Of a DNA stretch of 64,000 nucleotides, positions 1 through 12,314 are shown piece after piece (positions within the stretch are counted from its first letter, which is position 1; every line of letters starts with the position of its first letter). The notes beneath the pieces are model-generated. The model saw nothing but the letters and a program-made list of their open reading frames with translations, ran no database searches and was not told the origin of the DNA. A program made the translations under genes and the position numbers. Source of the stretch: Channa striata. Its lineage: Eukaryota > Chordata > Actinopteri > Anabantiformes > Channidae. Location: positions 9,925,203 through 9,989,202 of the forward strand of contig CM065189.1 in assembly GCA_033026295.1 (NCBI GenBank), given 5' to 3'.

Positions 1-80
1 TTTGACAAAGTTAGGGTCAGCGTGAAGGGCTAAGGAATGTATTATGTCAATGAAACAAGAAAAGGAAAAAAAATGAGTGT
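1..80 (+). repeat. TTAGGG-like dispersed teleost repeat, right part
   Basis: It contains GTTAGGGTCAGCGTGAAGGG and GAATGTATTATGTCAATG, matching the end of the copy at 4748-4960 (GGGCTAGGGATTGTAATATGTCAACG). The element is cut by the window edge, so only its last part is visible. Confidence 0.6.
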
Positions 81-405
81 GTCTGTCTAGTCTGAGCTGA
101 ATAGATTTCATTATGCTGAGCACAGACAGATGGACAGAGAATTAGGAGGTTCAGGCAGACTAGGCAGCACTGATTTGACTCAGCTGGAGTGATTTCAATA
201 ACATTTTTTCAACAACAAAACAATTAAATACAATTCAAAATAATTTTTGCAGCCAGGTATTTTCAAACTCCAATTCCTCTTGGTTCCATGATGCAGTGCT
301 ACATATAGTTAGTTGTTTAATGTCGTCATGTTTGCACACCTCTCTCTCTGCAGTGGAAAACATAAATGCAAAGTACAGTATGACGGGTGCACACCTGCAT
401 CCTCA
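81..405. other. intergenic, nothing recognised
   Basis: AT-rich unique-looking sequence. Overlapping short open frames from about 313 run into the SINE at 406 and have no protein features. Confidence 0.7.
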
Positions 406-635
406 TCGATCATCCATCTTTTCCTCCATCATCTGCAACCGCATATCCAGGTAAGCATTGGGTGGCTGGAGGGGGAAAACCCTGGACATGTAGCCAGCAT
501 GTCTCAGAGCCAACACAGAGACACACACAGACAGACAATACCACAGGGAGAACATGCAAACTCCACACAGAATTCGAACTAGGGAGGTCCTAGCTGTGAG
601 GCAGCGATGCTACCCACTCCACCACTGTGCTGCCC
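406..635 (-). repeat. tRNA-derived SINE, copy 1
   Basis: Read on the minus strand, it starts GGGCAGCACAGTGGTGGAGT (tRNA-like A-box part), has the B-box-like AGTTCGAATTC, continues with TGTGTGGAGTTTGCATGTTC and ends in a GATGATGG/GATGGATG tail. This layout is shared with the copies at 47334 and 60842. It is the common teleost repeat whose plus-strand form reads GAACATGCAAACTCCACACA. No clear target-site duplication was found. Confidence 0.75.
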
Positions 636-2691
636 TTAGCAAATCCGAGACCTCCCAATATCCTTTAGAACCATCAACAGAAAATACATTGAAAGGAAAC
701 CGTTTATCCTGGACTTTAACTTGGACTTAAGCCTCCTGCAAGATGCCTATTTTACCCTGAGGCTTTGATACTGTAGATTGTGGTGCTGGTTTCAATAAGG
801 GTTCACTATGGGTAATCCCCACAGGCGGCCATTTCCTCCCAGAGAGCGTCACTAAAACAGTTTTACTGCCCAGCACCTAACACAACACTAACAAAATTAG
901 TGACCAAACGGTGGAAAAAAGGCTGGTGCTAAGCAGCTTAAGAGCTAGTATAGGTTTAATAAGCTGCTTACACAAGTGATCTACAGAAAGGGTTCTATTT
1001 TTTCAGAATCAAGCTCAATAATTAGTGGCTTTTGGCTTGAAAAACGGAAAATTGCCAATTTTCAAAATAACAAAGACAAAATTAATTAACTGAGAATAGT
1101 TATGTTTGTAGCAAACGTCTGTATTGTGCTTGACTACTGTACTACTACCAGCAACATCAGTACACTGTCTTTTTTTATAAGCATAATACTCTATTCACAT
1201 TAGCGAACATGCATTTAAATCTGTGGGTGGACAAAGCTGGCGATTGTTAAATTAATTTACCTGTCAGGAAAGATCAGTGTTGTTTGGCTTTTTTAGCCCG
1301 CAGTCATGCAAAAACATTGACTACGTCAGGGTTGTGAAAACTCTCTTAACCTATAGGTGATCCCTCCACGCATGATAATAAATGAACACAGAAACACACT
1401 TCCTCACAGAGCATAGCAGCAGACAGAGCCACTGCTGGTCCTGGAGACGAGCGTGAAATGGCTAAATCAATTACAGTTGCACATAATGATTCGAAGATTA
1501 TACAAAACATGCACACTCCTGTCCATTCACACACGAATAAAGACGGGTCGTGTTTCTGCAAGCATTTAGTCCTTAAATGTGTAAAACCTTCCACAGAGTC
1601 GTGATCGTTCTGCCAAACTTACTGTGTAATTACAAACATGTGCAGAAACAAACTGCTCAAGCAAATAGGAATGAAAGTATATTTTATTTAATAGATGATA
1701 CAATGAAATGTTCTATTTAAAACATTAATTTAAGGTATCATAGTATTTGGAATAATCCACTTTTTATTAAATGACATGCATTCAGTGGCACAGGCTCGAC
1801 AAATCTGAACAAAATCCGACGACACCATGTTATCCCAACCTAACATGAAAATGTCGCAAAGAGCTTCCTGTGAATTCTTGGTTTTTACCGGGACTTGACA
1901 TCAGCTGACTGTGGAGAAAAACCCATGATACGCAGCATTCCTTGGTCTTTGAGGTCTGTGTTTTTGGATCATTATCCTGCTGCAGTGGAAAAACTTCTAC
2001 CCAAACCTGCAGAGCGTGTCTTGAAGAATAAAGTAGAACGTCTCCTTGTTCAGGGTGTAGTTGATGTAGTCCAAGTGTCTAAGTCCAGAGTAAGCAAAAA
2101 TCCACTCTCTCCACGTTCCTCTCCTTCCATTAACCCTTAAGTGAATGTCAAATTTGGATTCAACTTTTTCCAAGCGATCCGTGGTGAAATGCATTCATGT
2201 TGAGGCCCAGTCAAAGGATTTCACCTTGTTTCCTTTCCTGAGAAAGTGTTTAGAAACTGCTACTTGTCATCTGTGACCATTAGTAGAGAGGCTTCCTATG
2301 ACCTTATACCTTTGCTGGTTTGACACTGAGGACGCCTGCTTAACTCTGATTCAACTTCAGCAATACTGAGCCGGAAACATGAGGCACAACCATGCTTATT
2401 AACGGGAGAACCTGTTGATTTACGTGAACAGACCTTTGATGAGATGATCAAATCCACCTGAACGCGAGCTTAAATAGAACTACAAAGAGATTAAAATGGC
2501 CAACAACACAAATTTTCTTAAACTTGATTTCCAGCATTGCAGAAATTGTATTTTGACAGTAAATGTCTTCTGTCAATTAGCCAGATGTAAAGATGGTGAA
2601 TAGTTATTGGCCTGTTGCATACCAGTGCTTGTCTATTTGTCAATTTAATGGCTTTTATAAAGTATGTGCCATCACTGACAAAGAAACAAGT

Positions 2692-2731
<40 letters not shown>

Positions 2732-4464
2732 TGGTGAGTGAGTGAGACAGTTGGAGAAGTATGGCTTTTTAATAACCCTTGTGTTCACGGCTGTTAAAAC
2801 ACAAACCAGATGTGACACTGTGTTAAGCGAAGTGCAGCAGTAGCTATGAATCAGACAAATGCATAAACACAGGACGGGCCGAATTCATTCTGCAGACACT
2901 TCTTGACATTTGTGGTTTAAATTAGCTGTAAACAGAGTCACTGCATGTTATATCAAACCAGAGATAGAAACCTGTTAGAAATAATGAACACCAGACCTTG
3001 CACCTGGCTTATTGATATTACAGCGAGTAATTTACCAACTACTGCCAATTACGACAAAACCATAGTATATTAAACATGCACAAACAGTTATGTTTACACA
3101 GTTTTTGACATGTTGTTTGTGTCATCGTTATTAGAGTGTGTTTAGTGCTTTCTTGCACTCATGACATCACTGAAAATCCATTTTTCATAATTTTTTTTGG
3201 GAGTGTTTATTTCAAGTGAGTGAGGCTGACACATTCGCATTTTGCTACTAAATCGGAAACTGAAGTGAATGGACGCACCATTTTGGAATGTGTAATCCAG
3301 TTTCTGTTAGCTCATCCGTGGTTGTTTGCTTGCTGTCGCCTTTTTCTGTGATCTTGTTTGTGCATCACCGACAGCTGATCAGCAGAATTTCATAAAACCT
3401 TTGCCTGCTCCCTGAAGTGAGTCTCTTGTTTTTCTCGTGTCCTTGCTCACTTGTATAGTATACGTCCTTGTGCGTCAAACCTTGTTGTGTTCTTTCTTTG
3501 TATCTTTGCCTGAACCTCTGAAAACTAATTGGGCTCCATAGGTATACGATCCATGTCCCATATGTCAGAAAGAACTGATGTGTGTCTCTTCAAATAATGA
3601 TTATGAAACCACTCGTAGTTGAGGAAAAAGGAAGTGAAAGTGGGAGAATCGCTCTTTTTACACACAAACATGTGAGAAACAGCACAATCACACGTGCGAG
3701 TTTATTGCTTCTTTGATCGGTAATGGGGTAGAAATGGTCCATCTGCTCCATATAAACCCTGTGAGTTCTCTGAACTCCCTTCACTGGGAATGTCCGTGTT
3801 TTCATTGTTCCCTCTGACACTGTCTCATTATTTTTTCTTTCACTTTCATTCCATCCTTTTTGTTTCTCTCGTTCATTCACGGGCACACGCTGATGTCCAC
3901 TCTATGTCACCCACACACAGTCAGACACACCAGGCTGTGTGTGGAGAGGTCATTGTTATGCTGCTCATGTTTAGGTGTGTTCTTGCTTCTGGTCCATTTT
4001 GTCCCCAGGAATCTAGTAATCCCAGGAATCTAAAATCCTTATCATACTCTGGATCATCAACACAACTATTGAATGTGTGTGTGTGTGCGTGCTTGTATGA
4101 ATTTGGGTATGACCGTCTGAGTCTGTGTTTGTCTGCATGAAGCTGGTTGTTTGGCAGACAGGTAGAAAACAGCTGAGCTTTATGTTCTTCACACATCAAA
4201 ATGACTGTCACCTACTGGTCTCACCGGTGCCGTAGTGATAAAACTGATAGACCGACGCTCACAGTCAAAGACGTAGGAAAATATATACATTTACAGAAGC
4301 AGCCAAATGCTAATATGATTGTAATCAGCCTCTGCCCCCTTCTTTATATTATTCTTAATAAAAACATATTTATTTTGACATTGATATAAGATTTTTATAC
4401 ACACCTATGGAAAGAGAAGTAAGGGAAATCAAACATGTTCCAACCCAAAATACACTAAGATAAA
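636..4464. other. intergenic, no gene recognised
   Basis: This is 3.8 kb of AT-rich sequence with one microsatellite at 2691. The open frames here (up to 116 codons, at about 3790-4140 and its overlaps) are compositionally ordinary and lack domains. I see no splice-consistent coding run or RNA gene. Confidence 0.65.
2691..2731. repeat. (TG)n(AG)n microsatellite
   Basis: About 13 TG units pass directly into about 8 GA units, followed by GGTGAGTGAGTGAG. Confidence 0.95.
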
Positions 4465-4690
4465 ATGAGATATGACTTTATTGATCCCATAGTGGGGAAA
4501 TTATTGTGATTCAGTTGCAGTACGAGCAAAGAACAAAAAAACTTTAATTTAACTTTAAACAAGATAAAAAAAAACAACAGTACTAACTGTGTAAACAGTG
4601 TATTAAAAATAAAGAATAAAGAATCTGCATATAAATATATTCTACAAATATAATAAATAAAAATATTGCACGTGAGTTTGTCATTAACAA
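4465..4690. repeat. LINE-type 3' end fragment (reverse orientation) and its A-rich continuation
   Basis: GACTTTATTGATCCCATAGT followed by GGGGAAATT is the reverse complement of the teleost retroposon end AATTTCCCC...GATCAATAAAGTC. The A-rich stretch to about 4690 (repeated AAATAAAGAATAAAG, TGCATATAAATA) matches the usual continuation of this repeat. The family name is uncertain. The segment at 25615-25885 looks like another section of the same repeat. Confidence 0.6.
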
Positions 4691-4747
4691 ATGCATGTAT
4701 GAGGATTGTGTTTATAGCCTTCTGTGGACACATTTTATTTCAATGCT

Positions 4748-4960
4748 AATGTTGTGAGGACATTTTAGGTGGTCCACACTTCTTCAAAAGGCTTTTTTAG
4801 GGTCATGACTGGGTTTTAGGTCTTAGGGTTAGAACTAGGTTTTGGATAGGGTTAGGTATTCAGCTGTGATGGTTAGGTTTTGGGGAAGGGGCTAGGGATT
4901 GTAATATGTCAACGAGTGTCTTCACAATCATAGAAAGACAAACGGGTGTGCGTGCGTGTC
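4748..4960 (+). repeat. TTAGGG-like dispersed teleost repeat, most complete copy
   Basis: It runs from TTGTGAGGACATTTTAGGTG through TTCAAAAGGCTTTTTTAGGG and a tract of GGTTTTAGG/TTAGGGTTAG variants to GGGGCTAGGG, ATATGTCAACG and AGAAAGACAAACGGGTGTG. Related copies are at 1-80 and, inverted, at 52548-52745. It is not telomeric: the units are irregular and the flanks recur with it. Confidence 0.7.
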
Positions 4961-5085
4961 TCTCCTGGCCCTGTCCCCTAGCTGATGAATTTTGTATGAT
5001 TTTACAAAAGCAGTCTCGCTTGTTATCTCTTTTACACATAAGTGCCGGCAGTAATGTGGCATTGTGAGCACTGATATTGTGCTTT

Positions 5086-5088
<3 letters not shown>

Positions 5089-5120
<32 letters not shown>
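5089..5120. repeat. (GT)16 microsatellite
   Basis: Uninterrupted GT run of about 32 bp. Confidence 0.95.
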
Positions 5121-5121
<1 letters not shown>

Positions 5122-5748
5122 GGCAATCAGTTAATCCTCTGTGTCCTGTCTGTGAGAATAGAGGTCATGGGAGAGTTGTTTCCACGGCAGGTAGGTTGGG
5201 AAATCATTTGTTTCCGTGTCTGAATGTGTTAAAGCTGTTACTTTTGGTCTTTAGCTCGAGGGAAAACACGTTGCTTATGGCAACAGACAAACAGGCAGAA
5301 CCTTAGACCCCTGGTTTTCAAGTGGGGGGACTTGGCATGAACATTTTTTGGAACCCATGCCTTAGAGAAACAAACTCACACCATGCAGTTTGCTGCATAT
5401 GGATTTGGATGATCGCAGAACATGCGTATATGCCAGCGGCACACAGAGCATTTATGTGAAACTAAATATGCCACATTATTTGTGTGTTTACATTTGTTTG
5501 CAGTCTCGTCAAGCTGTACTGGAGCATTTGCTCTAAATGCTAATATGCTCACAATGCTGTTGAAACATGAAAAATTTACAGGTATAATGTTGACCAAGTG
5601 ACTCAAGCATGTTCAATTTGTCGGCATTTACTAATTACCACTAAGTAAAGCTCATGTTGATGAGATATAATATTGTTTCTGCGGATATTTGGTCACAGGG
5701 TTAGACTAAAGTGCTTGGACAATACGTATTCAACCCAAGGTTGGTGCT

Positions 5749-5772
5749 AGAATCAGAATCAGAATCAGAATC
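5749..5772. repeat. (AGAATC)4 tandem repeat
   Basis: Four perfect AGAATC units followed by ACTCAGCAGGTG. In fish such tracts commonly mark the end of a retroposon, but no element body is recognisable here. Confidence 0.85.
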
Positions 5773-8454
5773 ACTCAGCAGGTGTACAGACATTTAAGTC
5801 AAACCAAAAACAGGAACCAAAGTCAGTTCCGGTTTAAATGACTTGCAGCAAACCCTGGGGAGCTTGTTTGGACTGTCTGTGTCCAGCTGGGTTTACATAT
5901 AGCATCGGGGAAGATTAATAATAATAGCCACAGTTAGAGCACTACAGTTAGGATCCATTGGAGAAAAAACAACAAGTGTGTTCACACATCTTTAACGCAA
6001 CATAATGATTGGTTGCATTTATTCCATCGTCAGTGGGGGAAAAAAAAAAGATGCTATATTCTCCCTGGATCACAGCTGAAGTCCTTGCTCTTTTTATGTT
6101 GTCAAAGTTTCTTCTCTTATTAAATTTGCTTGTTTATAACTACATTTCTACTGTGGTGACCTATTTTTTACTACAGCAACATTATTAAAATGTCGTTCTG
6201 ATCTTTAGACTGCCAATTACCATGTGTGCTGGGAATGTTTTGGTGACACTGGCACAGAGCAACCGAATGTGCTCATTAAAATCTGTCTCGTTACAATATT
6301 TTAGCATACATTTGTATTTAACCTTAATATTACCACCGAGTATCCATTCTATCCCCCCGAGAGCCTGCTTGGAATTGAATCTGTTTTAGCTGGCTACACT
6401 GATGACTCTGTTGTTGCACATGAAGTACTGTCAGTGTGTGCCTCTCATTCCTGGCTCCCATGGAGAAGCTCCGAGAGTGACATGGAACATTAACACTTCC
6501 ATTGCAGTGTTGTTTCCACACATCTCTCAGCAGTGTGAAACCAGATGGATGGCGTCACTGGGTGAATTGTTGCTGTTTTTCGCTCCCAAAGAGGAGATGC
6601 TTTCTAACCTCCAGGTGAGGAGCGCACCGAGCAAAATAACCATAAATGTGCTACTCCACTCTGAACCATTTCTATGAGGAGAAAAAGTGGGTGTGTGCGT
6701 GCTAACGTGTAGTTGTGGGTTTATTACTCCTTAATGTTTGTGAGACAATTAATGTAAGTCACTGTATGGAGTAGAAAAGATCATTAATTGACACTAGGGA
6801 GCCATTGATTGGCTGAGTGGTTGCTTCTGTCCTCTGCTCCCACTGCTCTTTTATCCATCCTTCTCTAAATCATAGAGACTTGAGTTACTCAATGAAGTAC
6901 ATCCTCCCAGAGCCCGCTACTCAACGTCACATTTGAAATATGTTTAAAGGGGCAGACGGGAATCTGTGACATTTGTCAAACTGCCTTTGCACCTTGGGAA
7001 TTACTGTCAGATTTCTGCCACTGCTACTTTGTAACATATAACTGATACAAGAACAGGAACTGTTCACAGTACAGATGAGTAAATATGTAAGTGGAGAGAT
7101 CCAGTAAATTATTTTCTGTGTTTTGGGGTCCTGGCATTTAACCTCTGTGGAGGTAGAAGTCGGGTAGAATTATTGCTGCTATGACAATTAATAACATTCC
7201 CTACTACTCACAGGAGGCTCTACACATGATGTGAGTCATGTGACATGCGTCATGTGATAACAGCAAATTGAAGGAAAACCAAATCATTGTCACGCCCTTT
7301 CCTAACCATAACCACACAGTTTTATTTTAATTTTTATGAATGTTTAGGGAGATAAATAGTGTGAAACGTAACAGGTGCAGTTGTAAAAGTTGCCTGCATC
7401 CCTTCATGTCTTATGGTTTTGTACGGGAGGTTGGCAAATGACCTATGTGGGCTTCAAGTTGGAGTATTTGTTGGTTAATACCATATTCCATTGTGTAACT
7501 AAACCTCAGATCTAAGAACTGGGAACCGTGTAATCTGTGAAAGTGCACAACAGGGAATTTTGGCTTAATAGAGAAAAATAAAACCAACAACAAAAAGCTG
7601 TGCATGCAAGTGTAAAATAAAGAGCCTAAATGTCTCTGCATGCTTGCGTGTACAAGCTACCCAATGATTCATATTTCAGGCTTTACATTTTATGGATGTA
7701 TCTGTGAAAAAACCTATGCTTTAGTAAGATCTAAGTATAGTAGGATCTTCTACTAACTTGGTGTAAGCAGCCCCATCCTCTTGGGTTGATCCCTGACTCG
7801 TGTGAAGCAGATGGTCTGCCTCTCTGCCTGCGTTATACGATAGCACAGCAGTAACTGTAATAATAATAACACATCTCCTCTACCTTAATTTTGTTGGCAA
7901 AACGTGTGTGGGAGGGAGCTGAGGTGTCGTAAAATTATAGCGGGTAGCAGGAGTTTTTTTGCCAATACCGACCACATGTTGAAAAATGAGGTGAAGTAAT
8001 TATTGAGTCACTTGTATTGATCAGCATACTTATCAAAGCCACAGAAATGTATAACCTGAGATGATCAAGTGTAGCTGGTATAATCCCCTGTAACAGAAGC
8101 CAAAATGCATAATTTCTGTCCTTTTATCCACGTTCTCTTAATAATAATGGAACATTGTTTATATCAGCGCTATTGCTCTTGAACAGACCAGCTGTCTGCA
8201 AACAAATTGCATTAAATTTACTTTGTTGCACTTTCCATAAAGGCAGATGAATATGCAGTCACCAGAAAAGTAATGGCACTGTTGGCAAATTTCTGGTTTA
8301 AGCATGAATTGCTCATGAAAGGTGATCTTCGCCAAAGTCACAAATATAAAAAAACAATATTTTTCAAGTTGATCAAACCTATAAACAATTAAGTTTGAAC
8401 AGCTTTCTTTAGGTCATGATTTGGCATCTCTTTGTAAAGGTGTAGGCTCTAACT

Positions 8455-9290
8455 GGCCCCCTTCCAAATTTATATTTTGCATTTCTGAAGTCATTCTGTA
8501 GTAGATCTACTTTGATATTAAGGGTCATTGTTTCATTGAGCTGCAGCTTGCAGACAGGTCACCCTGGCAGTATCCTCTAGGACGCCTTGATAAAACAGGG
8601 AATTAATTTAATTTAATTAAGTGGCAAGTGGTCCAAATGAAGCAAAGCAGCCCCAAATTATCATAGTCCCTTCAATGTACTTCACTTTCAGCTGGATGAT
8701 TCCATGTTGGGAGGCGGTTCTCTTTCCACACCCTAACCACAGGGCTGTGCTTTTTTCCCAAACCATTTTTTTTAATTTGTCCACAAGACATTTTTCCAGT
8801 GGTCTTGGTCAGTGTCATGGTGGTCTTTGGCAGGTGACCTGTGTGCTGTTGTGTTTTTGCATATGAATTTCTCATGAACAGAGATGATAACCAACCTTAA
8901 TGATCCCTTTAAGTCTTGAGCTGTTACTCTAGGATTCTTTTTTACCTCAGGAAGGCACTTTGTGTTGGTAGTCACACCAAATCCTCTCCATGTGTCTAAC
9001 TGTGGACTGATGAAGAGCTGAAGTCTTTGTCTTTTCTCTCTAACCCTTATTAGCTACATGCACATCCAATCATGCAACATCAGGAGCCATTACTTTTTCC
9101 CACATTACATTGTCACATTAATGGCTGCGTTCAGTAAATGCATAAATACGATAACTGTGTTTTATCAGGTCAGAAATAATGCGTTTGTTGATATTTGTGA
9201 CTTTGGTGAAGATCCGATCACATTTCCTGACCAATTTAAGCAGAGAGCCAGGAAATTGCAAACAATGTCATTATTTTTTCCTACAATCCC
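8455..9290 (-). mobile_element. degenerate Tc1-like transposon, transposase relic on the minus strand
   Basis: The minus strand at 8685-8641 reads VKYIEGTMIIWGCFA, a recognisable relic of the Tc1 transposase motif VK-GGGSIM-WGCF. Flanking sequence on the plus strand (GCAAAGCAGCCCCAAATTAT, TTAGCTGTTACTCTAGGATT-like text at about 8922, GTGGACTGATGAAGAGC at about 9002, GATGAAGATC-like text at about 9206) resembles a common teleost Tc1-family element end to end. The frame is broken many times and no inverted terminal repeats were confirmed, so it is a fossil. The outer limits are approximate. Confidence 0.7.
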
Positions 9291-10992
9291 ACAATGTGCT
9301 GCTGAATGTCCATGAATCTGACTCTTCAGTGACGGGAAGTGGAAAAAATTTATTACATGAGCTGCTTATTGTGGCAAGAAACTCTGAACATGAAGAATAT
9401 CATGCCTTGTTACTTTCCTGGTGAATTCAATGACAGGAAGGGAAAATTAGGTACAGATGTGGACTCACATAGTCACGTTCCTGAACACACACACCCACAC
9501 GTTCTGAAGGATGACAGCCGTGGCTACAGGCAGCTCTTGCAAACATGTGTGTAATCAGTAGTTAAAGGTCATTATAATTGTATACGCAGCCTGCACCTAG
9601 TTTTACATGTGCAGACAAATATGTGTAGTTGAGGTCAGGTATGTATGTAGATCCTCTCTCACTTTTCCACCTCAGCGTTAAGAGAGTAATAGTGTAATAA
9701 TGAGCTGTGGAGTCATTCTTTCTGTTATTCTTTGTTGTTTGGCATATTTTTTTTTGTGTGTGTATTACTGGAAATGTTTGTACTAAAGTTTTGAGGAGAA
9801 ATTCTTGATTCTCTGACTTTTTGCGTATCAGATTTTTTTGGCAAATTGCAAACAATCATATGCTGTTACCAAGTTATGGTTGGTTTGTTTCATCTTCCCA
9901 CTGGTTGATCCTGTTCCACTACAACAGAAGCATGTCGGTTCCCACAGATGTCTACTAATTTCTCTCCCTGGCTTCTTACAGTTGGTTTCACACATACAGA
10001 AACAAAATAGACAGTTTTCTGCCTCTCATAAATCTGCAGCTCCGTGTATGTCGTGTTGCTGATCGTTTCATTTACATACTCTGCTCGAAATAGAGGGTTT
10101 CTCCTCCGATGATGCAGCCATAGCATGAAGACAAGATCTTTTGATCTCTTGAAATGGCCTTGTCAGATTTTACCTTTTTTAACCAATATCCCTCTTTTCC
10201 CATTTGTCTTTCCACTGCGATTCCAATAGGAAACACATTTTTAGTAAATACAACAGTTTGAGATGAAAAGGGCCATAACACTGGAAGATAGTCAGTTGAT
10301 TTATGCAACCCAAACTTTTTATTATTAACCAAGACAATGGATTTTTTTAACACATAAAAATGAATTCTCTTTCCGGCTATTGTAGAGCAGAAAAAAAATG
10401 GAAACAATTATTGTGCTTGCAATGTCAAGCTTTCCTTTAAAAATGTATTTATCACCACTGAGGTTTTGTTTCGTTTCGTTTTGTTTCTGTTAGCTGTTAC
10501 ATATCTTACAAATGGATTTCTTAAAATGGCTAGAACATGCTCACGAAGCTCTTTGCATGGCTGCAAACGCTGGTTTCACTTTAAAACATCTTGTGGTTCC
10601 CTTAAAAATTCCCTTAAAACCTTTCTCCCTTAAGTATAGCTTCTGCACGTGCAAACACGTGGTCGCACACTCATGTGATGGACTCGGCTGCATGTTTGTC
10701 TTGATGCGTTAACAGTAAATAGCAGCTCCGTACTGGCAGAGCAGCGAATACCTTCTCCACCGTGGGCCTGTTTTCATGTTGTTTGTCTCAGCAGGAAATG
10801 CAATATTGCCAGTGCCTAGGGCTGTGGGTCTTCTAATGTAGTTACTATTGTCTTTTCTCCAACATCCACCCACATCTTTCTATCTCTCCATCTCATTCTG
10901 TCTTGGTTCATTCTTGTCTCCAAGCCTCTCTCTCCTTTTTACTCGATTAAACACCCATAGCTGCAGACACCTCTTTATTTTACTTTCCCACC

Positions 10993-11014
10993 TTTTTTTT
11001 TTTTTTTTTTTTTT
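10993..11014. repeat. poly-T tract, 22 bp
   Basis: Uninterrupted run of 22 T following CCCACC. No retroposon body is recognisable on either side. Confidence 0.9.
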
Positions 11015-12267
11015 GGCTGTCACACTACATCTTTCCCAATTATTTTACTTTGTATATTACGTCCAAAACTTCTAAAAACTGTTTGCTGTTCTAAATATTT
11101 GGAAGCATGGAAAATAGTGAGTTCACCATTGCACTTTTGACATCTGCTTTCGCGCACACAGTGAGCACGGAGAAGGATAAAGTAATTCAGATGAAATGAA
11201 ATAAAGAAAAAAAGGGCAAAGAGGTTGTTGTTTGACTGCTGAAGGGGACGAAGGAGGGGAGAGGTGAGAGAAGCAGAGAGCTGGTTAGAGCTTGATGCGT
11301 TTATAGCACCTCTGCCAAAGCCACATCTGTCAATCACAAACTCATCCATCAACCAGTGCCACGCTTAATGCAAGCAAACGCCAAAGCCAGTCTTTCACAA
11401 CGTACACGCGTGCATCACCATGGCTGTCCACTGTGACTCCCCATCAGACACACACATGCTATAAATCACGGGTTAACCATGCTCTAGCAGAAACACTGGA
11501 TCAGCATGAGCTGCTCAGTCTGCATCCTGCGTTGTTAATTTGTGGCCTGAACTCACCTCAGTAGCTCAAACACTTACACACACATTCGTTTCAGCAGGTT
11601 GCCGCGTTACAACATCTGTCCCTGTGGTCCCAGTGCATGGACCGACGGAGCGAGTGATAACTCAGGATGAGAGAAGACAGGACTAAATACAAGGAAAGGA
11701 GAGGAGGAAGCAGAGAGGAACAGGGTTGGTTACCTCCTTTATCCGTCAAGCGTTACCGATGGGCATAGACCACCAGAGCATATGATAGGATGGAAAGTAA
11801 GGGCGAAAGAGGTGGAGGATTGACTGAAAGAGGGAGAGTGAGTGGAGAGTGAAAGATGATCTCTCTAAGGTCTTATACAGGAAGAGAGACACCAGAGCAA
11901 GTGAATTAGCTCAGATGCTGGGAATGGCAAAAAAGGCTGGAGATTGAACAGAGACAGATAAATCTTCCTTCTCCTAGTATTAGTCTGTGGTACTTAAAGG
12001 AAATAGAGCAGTGGGGAAGGGGCCGTAGAATAAAGTAATAAAGAAAGTGGTCCTCCTGAGTTCTGGTTGTAAAAAAGAAGCAGCAAATCAAGTTATACCG
12101 AGAAATAAACAGAAAATTTAGGCAGAAAGGAATAAGAGGCACATAGGATGAGAATGGAAGAGGAACAGATTGAAATGCTTATCCCACGCTTCCATCACCG
12201 AGATGGAGACGAAATAATGGAGTGAAAGGCAGTGAAGATAGAAAGTGGCAGGGTTAAGTATCTCAGC

Positions 12268-12275
12268 GTGTGTGT

Positions 12276-12313
<38 letters not shown>
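12268..12313. repeat. (GT)n microsatellite with one interruption
   Basis: About 46 bp of GT with one A interruption. It creates the CVCVCV / HTHTHT open frames on both strands at 12118-12514. Confidence 0.95.

Positions 12314-12314
<1 letters not shown>

Larger units (their letters stand above)
4981..8454. other. intergenic, no gene recognised
   Basis: It holds a TG microsatellite at 5089, a short (AGAATC)4 tract at 5749 and two close E-boxes at 7235. The rest is AT-rich sequence with only short open frames that lack protein features. Confidence 0.65.

Noticed and set aside
4800..4900. Telomeric sequence or chromosome end
   Set aside because: The TTAGGG-like units are irregular, short and embedded in flanks that recur elsewhere in the window, so it is an interspersed repeat.
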